From: Buddleja alternifolia
Lineage: Eukaryota > Streptophyta > Magnoliopsida > Lamiales > Scrophulariaceae
Direction: 5' to 3'
Length of the DNA stretch: 64,000 bases
Assembly: GCA_019426215.1 (NCBI GenBank)
Contig: CM033393.1
Coordinates: 28,708,591-28,772,590, forward strand
Positions 10,334 to 20,145 of this stretch are shown one piece after another (position 1 is the stretch's first letter; each line of letters opens with the position of its first letter). The notes beneath the pieces were generated by a model. It was given only the letters and a program-made list of their open reading frames with translations. It ran no database searches and had not been told where the DNA came from. A program made the translations under genes and the position numbers.

Positions 10334-10982
10334 ATGACCTTAGGGTAGGCTCATGGGTTACCCCATGAGCCCATGATGGCCGAATTTTGGAGGGGAAAGG
10401 GGCGAAAATTCCCCTCCTTTTTTTGTTCTCCTTGTTTCCTTTCTTCTTAGCTTCATTCTCTAATAAAAACTCTTCCCTTTTAATTTTCTTGTGCTAATAA
10501 GATTCCTCTTCCTTCTTTCTTTCCAAGATACCTAAAAATTCTCCTCTTCCCTTCTTTTTCTCCGACTTTTCAAAAATTTCTCCCTAGGAATTCACCTTCT
10601 TTGCTCTTCTACCCTTTAGGATTTGGAATAATCTCTTCAAGGTATATTTTTAGCTTTTAAATACAAGACTTCTCCCTTTATTTCTGACTATAATTTTCAA
10701 AAATTCTCCATAAAAATTCACCTTCCTTGCTCTTCTAATCCCTTGAGGATTTGGAATAATCCCTTCAAGATATATTTTTAGTCTTTAAATACAAGACTTC
10801 TCCCTTTATTTTCCATCACAATTTTCGAAAAACACAAGGCTTCTTTTCCCTCATATGTTCAAAAATTCCGAGCTATGCAAGCAAGCTCCCACAATTTTTT
10901 GGGTAATATTCTCTTGACAATTCTTCACATATAAATCTAGGTTTTTCACCATCTCTTCCATCTTCATATTTTTAACAAAACC
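10334..10982. other. Non-coding stretch, possible promoter side of the antisense gene
   Basis: Pyrimidine-rich DNA with a partial duplication: CTTCAAGGTATATTTTTAGCTTTTAAATACAAGACTTCTCCCTTTATTT near 10636 recurs near 10764. No reading frame. It lies just upstream of the start codon at 10983, so any promoter for the antisense gene could be here, but I see no convincing TATA box. Confidence 0.45.
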
Positions 10983-11919
10983 ATGTCTTCTTTTTCGTCG
11001 AATAATTCGTCAAACTTGTCTTCTCTTCATGAGAAATTAATAAAGGTGTCATCTAGTGATAATGATTCAAGTGAGAGAACAAAAATAAACCTTCCATCAC
11101 CTCGTGTTCAACCTTTTTCGCCCAGTAGAGAATATGAAGCACTAGGAGACGACATGTGGGGAGAAACCTCGTCATATGAGGATATTTCCGATGATGAAAT
11201 CTCGCTTTTAGTGAGTGAGGAACAAATCCGTCATGAGATGCTCAAAATAAATGAGGGTTTTCCATCATATGAGGTGTATTCTTCTCGCTTTTCATTTTCC
11301 AATGATCAAAAATTAAGAAAACGACTACGACTTCCCCCGGGGTACGAAATAAACGTCTCCTCTCCTCAAGCTAGGCCGAACACGCCCCCTCCGGGCTCTC
11401 TCTGCTTTTTTGTTGCTCAAATTGAGGCCGGTTTGCGCTTTTCAATACCTTCTTTTTATATTGATGTATCCAATCGATATCAAGTGTGTTTATACCAATT
11501 GTGTCCAAATTCTTTTAGCCTCATGGCAGCTTTCTTCATGGTGTCTTCTTTTAGGGGTGAAATTCCCTCAGCAAACAAGTTTTATTCATTTTTCCAACTC
11601 AAAAAGTTAGAAAAATGAGTCTTTTATTTCAATGTGAGGGTAGGAGTGCACTTTTTAACTTATAATTTCAAAACTCATGGTGATTGGAGACACCATTACT
11701 TTTTTATTTCATCTCCTTCCCCGTGGTCGTTTCCTAATATATGGATCGAAGAGAGCCCCAAGTATCCTCGGTTTTCTCCTAAGGATAGGCCTCCTTTTCA
11801 TCAACGTATGTTGGATAGGTTGAATGAGCAAGTATATGACATCAAAGTCTTGATTGATGAGAACTTGTTGAGGCATTTCCATTTGAGTTACAAGCATACC
11901 CCACTGGAAAATAGTTTAG

Positions 11920-12060
11920 GTACACTCTTAAGCAATATTATCTGCTTTTCACGAGCTTCCCACCTGCACATACATAAGCATTTCACAAGCTATCATTATT
12001 TTATTTATTATTCACAAATACCTGGCTTTAATTGAATGTCTTCTTGTTGTTGTTTGTTAG
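11920..12060 (+). other. Intron 1 of the antisense ORF (141 bp)
   Basis: It begins GGTACAC and ends TTTGTTAG. Its length is a multiple of three, so retention would keep phase, but the intron carries an in-frame TGA (12033-12035). The flanking exons join to give one continuous frame. Confidence 0.65.
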
Positions 12061-12560
12061 GTGCCTATATGTTCAGGGCTTTTTTGAGGAGTAAGTCCAG
12101 ATTACCACCCTCTGACGGGAATGCAAATGGGGCGCCCATGGAGTTAGTACTGAAGAAAAGGGCTCCTGATATGCCTCCTATCCCTGGTGACGAGCTGCCT
12201 GACGGGGATGCTTATGGTAGAGATAAGAATAAACGCCCTCGGAAGGCCAAAGAGAACCATCATGTGCATGCTAATGGGAGAGGTAACGAACATCCTCATG
12301 ACCAGCCTCTACCTCAGCTATCCCGTGAGCTCTCTGGTGTGAAGATTCCCGACACTTCGACTCCTTCTGCTAAGAGGGCTCGTGATCACCCCATTCCTTC
12401 TTCTCGCGACAGGGTTTCCTCCACTTTGCTCTTCCTTGGTGTAGATAAGAAGATAGCTTGTGATCAACTATTAGGTCTTGCTACATCCAAAGATCGTCGT
12501 TATAAGGGAGATTTTTCTGATTCTGCCTTTATGGAGGAGTTTTCTTCCACTATGCTGCAG

Positions 12561-12657
12561 GTATATTTTTACTTCTCTTCATCACATATATTATTTTCGT
12601 AACAATATTTCCTTTTCATCAGCTAGCTGTTAATTTCCTTATATGTTTTGATGGCAG
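12561..12657 (+). other. Intron 2 of the antisense ORF (97 bp)
   Basis: It begins CAG/GTATATT and ends TGATGGCAG. Removal joins exon 2 to the coiled-coil exon in phase 0. The intron carries a stop at 12600. Confidence 0.7.
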
Positions 12658-13155
12658 ACGAGTATGCTCGGTGGTGATATTATAGTCCGGCTTCGTCGTA
12701 AGCTAGCCGAGGCCACAGATGAAGCAAAGAAAAGTGCTAATTTAAAGAAGCAACTTTCAGCCAAATCAAAGGAATTGGAGGGGGAGCGTATTTTAAGAAA
12801 AAACTTATCTGTTGAATTGAACCAGTTGATGAAGGATTTTGCGAAGTCTCGAGCAAGTCATGCTGATGAAGTAAGGAAAAAGCGCGAGGCAGCTCACCAG
12901 GAGGCCACTGAGGGTTTTGCCCAGTCTTCTTCCGGGCAAGTCTTTTTAGAGGATTATTATCAGCGTAGACAAGAAGAATATTTGAAGTCCAATGCCTTTT
13001 TCGAAGTACTGACGGGTTCAGCTCTTCCTTATTACCTCCACGACTTTCGCTCCTATCTCAAACAATTTGTAGAAGCTGGCGTTTTACCACCAGGATCAGA
13101 CCTTTCTTTCCTTCAGGAGAGAGTTGGATTGAATGATGTTCCCCTTCCTGGATAG

Positions 13156-13569
13156 GAAGCTTGCTACCCCAGAAACCAATGGGGCGCCTGATTCCACCAC
13201 TCTTATTTAGATTATTTGGATACTAGTTGCTTTCTCTTTCCATAGTTTGTTTTTCTTGCAAATACTTTGTAACATGCTCACTTTCGGGGCATAGACATTA
13301 GCTTTTGTGTCGTGCTCACTTTTGGGGCTCGAGCTTTCCCTTTTTTTGAATAATAATAAGAGACATTTTCTTTTTTACCTTTAGTAAATGATCTTTGATG
13401 GAGAATGCCGAATGTATGCGATTTTATTCTCAACAAAAATATACTTTTCGTGGAGAATGCATAAATGTAAATTTATTCACAATACATACCTGTTATGCTG
13501 CTTAGGGCTTACAAACAGCCTTGTAGTAGGACTCACATCGCCTAGGTCTTATGTGGGGAGCTTACAGCA
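13156..13569. other. Spacer between antisense ORF and tandem array
   Basis: No gene is seen. CTCACTTT(C/T)GGGGC occurs twice (near 13278 and 13316), and GGCTTACA/GGTCTTATG words like those in the array begin near 13506, so the array's degenerate edge may start here. Confidence 0.4.
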
Positions 13570-14665
13570 GCCTGAAGTAGTCAATGTCAGGGCTTACGCG
13601 TCATGGAGATTCACATGGCGAATTTACAGCATGACGAGTTTCACATGGAGAATTATCAGCTGCCTGAGGTTGTCAGGGCTTACGCTTCATAGAGATTCAC
13701 ATGGAGAATTTGCAACCTGGCGAGTTTACATGGAGAAGTATCAACTGCTTTAGGTTGTGAGGGCTTACGCTTCATGGAGATTCACATGGCGATTTTGCAG
13801 CCCGGCGAGTTCCACATGGAGAATTATCAGCTGCCTGAGGTTGTCAGGGCTTACGCTTCATGGAGATTCACATGGCGATTTTGCAGCCTGGCGAGTTTCA
13901 CATAGAGAATTATCAGCTGCCTGAGGTTGTCAGGGCTTACGCTTCATGGAGATTCACATGGCGAATTTAGAACCTGGCGAGTTTCACATGGAGAAATATC
14001 AGCTGCCTGAGGTTGTCAGGGCTTACGCGTCATGGAGATTCACATGGCGAATTTACAGCCTGACGAGTTTCACATGGAGAATTATCAGCTGCTTGAGGTT
14101 GTCAGGGCTTACGCTTCAAGGAGATTCACATGGCGAATTTGCAACCTGGCGAGTTTACATGGAGAAGTATCAGCTGCCTGAGGTTGTCAGGGCTTACGTT
14201 TCATGGAGATTCACATGGTAATTTTACAGCCTGGCGAGTTTCACATGGAGAATTATTAGCTGCCTGAGGTTGTCAGGGCTTACGCTTCATGGAGATTCAC
14301 ATGGCGAATTTGCAACCTGGCGAGTTTCACATGGAGAAATATCAGCTGCCTGAGGTTGTCAAGGCTTACGCTTCATGGAGATTCGCATGGCGATTTTGCA
14401 GCCTAGCGAGTTTCACATGGAGAATTATCAGCTGCTTGAGGTTGTCAGGGCTTACACTTCATGGAGATTCACATGGCTAATTTACAACTTGGCAAGTTTC
14501 ACATGGAGAATTATCAGCTGCCTGAGGTTGTCAGGGCTTACGCTTCATGGAGATTCACATGGAGAATTTGCAACTTGGCGAGTTTCACATGGAGAAATAT
14601 CAGCTGCCTGAGGTTGTTAGGGCTTACGCTTCATGGAGATTCACATGGCGAACTGTCAGCAACCT
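13570..14665 (-). repeat. 86-bp tandem repeat, ~13 copies, in the Tat 3' untranslated region
   Basis: The landmark ATGGAGATTCACATGG recurs near 13602, 13688, 13774, 13859, 13945, 14031, 14117, 14202, 14288, 14374, 14459, 14546 and 14632, a spacing of 85-87 bp. Units also share GAGTTTCACATGGAGAA, TATCAGCTGCCTGAGG and TTGTCAGGGCTTACGC. Overlapping ORFs of 60-120 codons arise from the repeat and are not genes. Tandem arrays in this part of Tat-type elements are a described source of new satellite DNA. Confidence 0.92.
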
Positions 14666-15005
14666 GCAATAATCATTATTAAGGCTTATGCCCTTTGGAG
14701 TTTTTACTTTGTTCCTTATTTATGTGCTGCCTAGGGCTTATGCTACCTTATAACAGGGCTTAAACAACCTAGGTCTTATGATTTTCGCCGTCTTCTGAGT
14801 GTTTTTTATAGATTATCTTGAATTATTATTGGTGTGGAGACATGGTTAGGGATAATAAACATAATAACACAAAGATGGATAAACTTCATTATTAATCTCA
14901 TTAGGAGAAAACAAGTAAATATTGCATGGCAGAAACGACAATCAACATCAAACTACTTCTAGATGCTTCCTGATCCAGTATCCTTTTATTGAAAGCAATA
15001 AAACT
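14666..15005. other. Tat 3' region, no gene
   Basis: Further degenerate GGCTTATG and TAGGTCTTATG words occur up to about 14780, then unremarkable AT-rich sequence up to the solo LTR. Confidence 0.4.
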
Positions 15006-16238
15006 TGACACGCAAAAACCTAGCAAGTGCACTAGATCGTGCAAGTAATATAGTGGATATTTAAGTCCGGATTATCGTACCCAAGGGACAACGTATTTAA
15101 GTATTGAAACTGTTGTATTACCTAATTCCAAGTTAAATCAAGTAATTAAGGTGTGATTATTTGAATAAACTAAAGAAAATTAATTATGTAAAATGCGTAG
15201 AGATTGACAAATCAGAGGGAGAGAGATAACTAAGACACGTGATCCAACCAAACTACTCCTTATCGATTATGAAGCGTGTTATTCAATTATTACTTATCAT
15301 GCTATGGCGGAAACTCCAAAATTATACACTACCCAATCTCTTGGTATAGTGCGCCTATGTTAATTAATGATTCCCTATATCCCTATATGAGAATTCAATT
15401 AATAAACATGCATTAACAAGATTTATGAGATTCCCCGTTACCGGAAGGCTACACGAATGAATCGAATCTATCTCTAGTCAATTCTAAGACGTGATGTTCA
15501 ATTGCTCAATCATCCTTAACCTATATCCTCTCGGAATCTTAGTTAAGCAATTTATCAAACAAGTGGTGATCAAGCACTCATAAGCATTAAACACAACAAA
15601 TTGAACACATAGCATGCCAAGCAATAATCAAAAACACAAATTTATAAACGATAATTCATAGTTTGCCTTCACACGGCCTTAGTCAAACGAATTTAGTTCA
15701 TGATCGAAAAGAAAGAGAAATAACAATCTTCAAAAGACATGTTCAATGAACTAATCTCAAAAGAAAGTGAAAAACTCCCTATTACAATCTTGATTTTCTC
15801 GTTGTTGCTTGAATTCTCCGTTTTCGTAGACAAATTCGGAGTCTTCAAGCTTTTCTCTTGCTTCCCTAGGGTTTTCTCCCAATTCTTGTGTTGTAAAAAG
15901 TATGTTCTTTTTTCAAAAACTGACTTAAAACCCTATTTATAGGTTGTTGTACGCGGACGGGATGCTGCGGCATCGAAGTCGGGATGCTGCAGCATCAACA
16001 TTTCTCTCGCGCAGCCGTTTTACACTGTGATGTTGCGGCATCGATTTATGATGCTGCGGCATCACAGGTTTGTCAATTTTTTCTTGCATTTTTCTTCATC
16101 TTTTGGATCCAATGATGCTCTACACCTAATACACATAAATAAAACAAATCAAGGTATAATGTGGGATAGAATTTACTAGAAAACGAGCCAAATCCAAGAA
16201 AAGAGGCGCCCGAAAAGGCGTAAAATACGAGCTTATCA
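15006..16238 (-). mobile_element. Athila-like solo LTR
   Basis: Read on the minus strand, it starts TGATAAGCTCGTATTTTACG at 16238 and ends in GCGTGTCA at 15006. Both ends match the Athila-type LTR at 42456-43860 (TGATAAG start, CTAGGATTTCGCGTGTCA end, and a GGGACAA word near the end). It lies in the Tat 3' region. A TATAAATAGGG box is at 15931-15941 on the minus strand. CAATAAAA occurs on both sides (14996-15003 and 16239-16246), but two extra bases separate it from the left edge, so the target duplication is not canonical. Confidence 0.8.
15961..16063. promoter_or_regulatory. Cluster of four GATGCTGCGGCATC palindromic words upstream of the LTR TATA box
   Basis: Near-palindromic 14-mers lie at 15961-15974, 15983-15996, 16029-16042 and 16050-16063. 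The second, GATGCTGCAGCATC, is a perfect palindrome. On the LTR's own strand they lie 20-130 bp upstream of its TATA box. They occupy the same relative place as the CCGCGG cluster in the Athila element. A role as protein-binding sites is inference. Confidence 0.6.
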
Positions 16239-17083
16239 CAATAAAAATACTAACTTCTTCAAGGCAATCTCCTTCTCACGTGTAGAACTTCCTCAAGTTG
16301 TGCACGTTCCATAGCCTAGATAGTTTTCTTACTTCCACATCCCAGCTTTCCTACTGGCTTCAGGATGTCAGCTCACCTGAGGACAAAGTCCCCCACTTGA
16401 AACTCTCTGGCCACCACCCTTCGGTTGTAAGCTGCTGCTATTCTTTGTTTGTACTTGGCTACTTTCAAGTAGGCCATGTCCCTGGCTTCTTCTATGACAT
16501 CAAGGTTTTCTCTCATTAACTCTTCATTCTTCTCAGCACCAAAATACTTCACCCTGTGGGATGTCCTATGGACTTCAGAGGGTATAACGACTTCAGCTCC
16601 GTATACCAGGCTGAAGGGGGTTTCTCCAATAATGCTACGGGGAGTGGTTCGGTGTGACCATAACACACTCGGTAGCTCATCCACCCATGTACTTCTGCCT
16701 TGTTGTATCCTTGTCTTCAGTCCCTGCACGATGATCTGGTTGATCACCTCCACCTGTCCATTGCACTGTGGGTAGCCCACAATGGTGAATAATTGCTTTA
16801 TGCCCATCTCCATGCACCAATCTTGTATCTTAGTGCCTTGGAATTGCCTCTCATTGTCGAATACTATCTCACGTGGTACTCCAAACCTAAAAAGTATGAA
16901 CTTTTTTAGGAATTTTATCACCTCACCCTCCATGATCTTGGCTAATGGTTCCGCCTCGATCCACTTACTGAAGTAGTCTACTGCCACTAGCAGGAATCTC
17001 TTCTGTCCCACCGTAGTGAAGAAGGGTCCCACTATATCCATCCCCCATTTAGCGAATGGGTAAGGTGAGCTCATTGCTTCCAT
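16239..17083 (-). pseudogene. Tat integrase core and C-terminus
   Basis: The minus strand encodes the integrase catalytic core: GMDIVGP (first Asp), VFDNERQFQG (second Asp) and NGQVEVINQ (Glu), followed by WSHRTTPRSIIGETPFSLVYG. This enzyme would insert the cDNA into the host genome. The frame stops with TGA at 16373 inside the DFVLR/ADILKP motif. Beyond it the usual C-terminal barrel is shortened, and only a frame-shifted WNVHNLRKFY tail remains near 16290-16320. A TAG at about 17094 separates it from the zinc finger upstream. All stops are nonsense changes in one otherwise continuous frame. Confidence 0.88.
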
Positions 17084-17095
17084 CTCTCCGGATGG

Positions 17096-17341
17096 CTAAT
17101 GATACAGTGTTGCATGCACTTGGCATTGCTCACACCTTCTTACCAGGTTCCTCGCATCTTCCTTCATGGTAGGCCAGTAGTATCCAGCTCGAAGGGCCTT
17201 CCCCTTTATGGTATATGCACCAGCATGGCTACCACAAAGGCCTTCATGGATATCTTGTAGAACCATCAGTCCTTCCTTCTTCGAGAGACACCTCAGAAAT
17301 GGGTGAGTAAAAGATCTCTTGTACAGGGTTCCCTGTATCAT
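17096..17341 (-). pseudogene. Tat integrase N-terminal HHCC zinc finger
   Basis: Contains HEGLCGSHAG and CEQCQVH, the paired His and Cys ligands of the retroviral-type integrase zinc-binding domain, with the YYWPTM word between them. It is in the same frame as the RNase H region upstream and the integrase core downstream, cut off by single stops on each side. Confidence 0.85.
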
Positions 17342-17356
17342 GGTAAATCGAAGGAC

Positions 17357-18685
17357 TTATCGCTGTACTCTCAGGGCCTCCTTTTTGTCTTCTGGAAACC
17401 GCCCCTGTAGCAAGTAATTGACTACAGGTGTCCTCCAATCGTCTGGCTCCAGGGTTATGCTGCTTACTTCTTCTCCTATTATGGAACTTGGTATGGTTTC
17501 CACGGTTATACGCCGAGTATGGCAATCGACTAGCGCACTAGCGAATCGTGCCAGGCAATCAGCCTTCTCGTTCTCCATTCGTGGCACCTGCTTTATCTCA
17601 AAGGTCTTCAATTGACTTTTTAGGTCTCCTATTTTCTTCAGGTACTCCATCATCCTTCCTTCTTTGGCCTTGTATTGGCCATTAACTTGACATACCACCA
17701 GCTGGGAGTCCGAATAGACTATCAAGTGTTTTGCTCCTGCCTGTAACTCCATCTTTATCCCGGCAATCAGGGCTTCATATCCGGCTTTGTTATTAGAAGC
17801 ACGAAAATCAAACTTCAGGGCATACTCCAGCTCGCCTCTTTCGGGGGTCGTCAGTACTACTCCCGCTACACTTCTTGTCGAGGTGGTAGAGCCATCAACA
17901 TGGAGCCGCCAGATCTTCTTGACGTCTTGAGAAGAAGGTACCTCTGCTACGAAATCCGCCAATGTTTGAGCCTTTATGGCAGGCCTCGGGGCATAGATGA
18001 AGTCGAACTCGCTGAGTTCCACCGCCCATTTGATCATCCTTCCTGACGCTTCAGGGTGTCCCAATATTTGCTTTAGGGGATAGTTGGTGCGTACTTCTAT
18101 GCTATATGACAGGAAATATGGCCTCAGCTTCCTGGCAATGGTCACCAAGGCAAAGGCCACCTTTTCGATCTCTGGGTACCTCTCCTCAGCCCCCCGAAGG
18201 GCTCGGCTGGAATAGTACACCGGCTTTTGGTCACGTCCTTCTTTGCGAATTAGCACAGAGCTAACGGCATGATTGGAAATCGCCAGGTACAGGTACAACT
18301 TCTTGCCAGGTAACGGCTTAGTCAGCAATGGTAAGCTGGTTAAGTACACCTTTAACTCCTCAAAAGCTTTTTGGCATTCTTCACTCCAGGAGAACGAGCT
18401 TGCTTTCCGGATTACTCTGAAGAATGGCAGGCTGCGCTCTCCTAGTCTTGAGATAAAATGACTTAGGGCCACCACCTTACCAGCGAGTATTTGAACATCA
18501 TTCCGGGTAGCTGGAGGTGCCATTTCTTGGATAACTCTTGTCTTCTCGGGATTGACTTCCATTCCCTTCTCCGTCACTAAGTATCCCAAGAACTTCCGAC
18601 TTCGTACTCCAAAAGCACACTTCAATGGATTAAGCTTCATTTGGTACTGTTGGAGTACCTTAAACGTCTCAGCCAGGTCCTCCAA
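17357..18685 (-). pseudogene. Tat reverse transcriptase end and two RNase H domains
   Basis: The longest open stretch of this pol (442 codons). It begins in the reverse-transcriptase thumb (KCAFGV, FLGYLVTEKGMEVNPEK), then the standard gypsy RNase H (YYSSRALRGAEERYPEIEK). After a linker it enters a second RNase H of the type called archaeal-like (WRLHVDGST, NNKAGYEALIAG, YSDSQLVVCQVNGQY, MENEKADCLARFAS). Two RNase H domains in tandem are diagnostic for the Tat lineage. Key acidic residues of the second domain (D in VDGS, E in NKAGYEAL, D in YSDSQ, D in KADCLA) are visible. Stops lie at both ends. Confidence 0.92.
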
Positions 18686-19768
18686 GTGGTTCTACGTCTT
18701 TCGGATTTTCACCAGCATGTCGTCTACATAGACTTCAAGGTTCCTCCCTATTTGCTTTTAGAAGATCTTATCCATGAGCCGCTGGTACGTGGCTCCAGCA
18801 TTCTTCAGGACGAAAGGCATCACTACATAACAGAACGTCCCGAAGGCTGTTATGAAGCTTACCTTCTTCTGATCTTCAAGGGCTAGGGGTATCTGGTAAT
18901 ACCCATAAGATGCATCCATCAGGCTCAAAAGTTCACACCCTGACGTAGAATCCACCAGTTGGTCGATCCTGGGGAGGGGGTAACAGTCTTTTGGGCAAGC
19001 TTTGTTAAGATCTCGAAAATCTGTTCACATCCGCCATTTATCTCCTCCTTTGGGAACAAGGACAATATTAGCTATCCACTCCGGGAATTGGATCTCCTTT
19101 ATGTGGCCAGCAGCTAGGAGCCGGTCCACCTCTTTTTTTATGATTTTTTCCTTCTCAGGCCCAAAGTGCCAATTCTTCTGCTTCACGAGTTTGGATGTGG
19201 CAAAGACATTGAGCTGGTGGATTGCTACAGCTGGATCAATACCTACCAGGTCCTCCGCTGTCCAGAAGAAAACGTCTATGTAATCGCGGAGCAACTGAGT
19301 CAGGTGGCAAGCTATCTCAGGGTCGAGTTGAGATCCTATCTTGGCGATCTTGGAAGGATCGCCTGGCACCAGCTCCACCGTGATCAGGTTTTCAGCCGGT
19401 TTGGCTTTAGGTTGCACGCCTGCCTCCTTGACTCCTCTTTTTATGGTCATGATCTCTTCTTTCTCCATTTTAGATTCTTTTGGTAGGTCTACCTCCATAT
19501 TAGATGATCTTTCTCCTGCTCGGATAGCTTCCATGTAGCATTTCCTTGCAGCTTGCTGATCTCCTTTTATTTTTCCTACGCTTTTGCCCACCGGGAATTT
19601 TATCTTCATATGGTAAGTGGAAATGACTACTTGAAAAGCATTCAATGTAGGCCTCCCAAGGATAGCATTGTATGCTGACGGGGAATCTACGACCAAGAAC
19701 GTCACCATTCTAGTCTTTCTTCGAGTTTTTTCTCCCAAGGATAGGGGCAATTGGACTTTCCCCAGGGG
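18686..19768 (-). pseudogene. Tat protease tail and reverse transcriptase palm
   Basis: One frame, interrupted by stops. It holds the post-protease segment (YNAILGRPTLNAFQ), the RT start (EWIANIVLVPKGGDKWRM), the fingers and palm (SLMDASYGYYQIPL, FGTFCYVVMPF) and the catalytic YVDDMLVK at about 18716-18739. Stops sit after WRM (19025), after the MDKIF word (18758) and just before 18685. The TAA at 18758 would be explained by a C-to-T change in CAA. Confidence 0.88.
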
Positions 19769-20145
19769 TTACACCACCTCTCCTGCGAATCCAAAAAGAG
19801 CGGTTTCCACCTTCGTCATCTTGATGCTTCCTAGGTCCATCCTTTTGAAGGCATCATGGAAAAATACATCCACCGAACTGCCACAGTCTATGAAAACCCA
19901 TCCCACATCGTAGTTAGCGATGGTGGCGGTAATCACTAAGGCATCATGATGAGGGCGACTGAGGCGGTGCTCATCTCCAGGCCCAAATTGTATCAATGGC
20001 TTGGTGTTAACCGAAGCTACCTCCTCAGCTTCCCCTTCAGTTATCTCTAGGTCGGACAACTCTCGTAGGGCCCTAAGATGAGCTCATCGGGCCTTATATG
20101 AATCTCCATCAGTGGGGCCTCCGGTTATCAAATTGATGAATTTTT
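19769..20145 (-). pseudogene. Tat aspartic protease
   Basis: The usual active-site word D-T/S-G is here FIDCGSSVDVFF, so the residue after the catalytic Asp is Cys, which should weaken or abolish activity. The flanking sequence (PHHDALVITATIANYDVGWV, and later FGFAGEVV) fits the retropepsin of this lineage. The frame ends at TAA 19769 and continues downstream into RT. A frameshift near 20130-20145 separates it from gag. Confidence 0.82.

Larger units (their letters stand above)
10983..13155 (+). pseudogene. Three-exon antisense ORF of the Tat element (gypsy-type transposon domain)
   Basis: The gene runs opposite to gag-pol, between integrase and the 3' LTR. My model has exons at 10983-11919, 12061-12560 and 12658-13155, with GT...AG introns at 11920-12060 and 12561-12657. 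All three exons join in phase, giving about 644 codons. One in-frame TGA at 11616-11618 breaks it. Exon 1 opens with a Ser-rich stretch, then a region like the Pfam 'putative gypsy type transposon' family (FVAQIEAGLRFSIPSF, then CPNSF and SFFQLKK). Exon 2 is basic and Pro/Asp-rich. Exon 3 is a Lys/Glu-rich coiled coil of about 80 residues followed by a compact C-terminal part. Its function is unknown. Antisense ORFs at this place are known in the Tat lineage. Confidence 0.78.

Noticed and set aside
13388..14682. Several ORFs of 60-120 codons with repeated peptides
   Set aside because: They are produced by the 86-bp tandem array in three frames and have no independent coding signal.
14996..16246. 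CAATAAAA on both sides of the Athila-like solo LTR as a target duplication
   Set aside because: Gypsy elements make 5-bp duplications, and two extra bases separate the left copy from the LTR edge, so this may be coincidence in AT-rich DNA.
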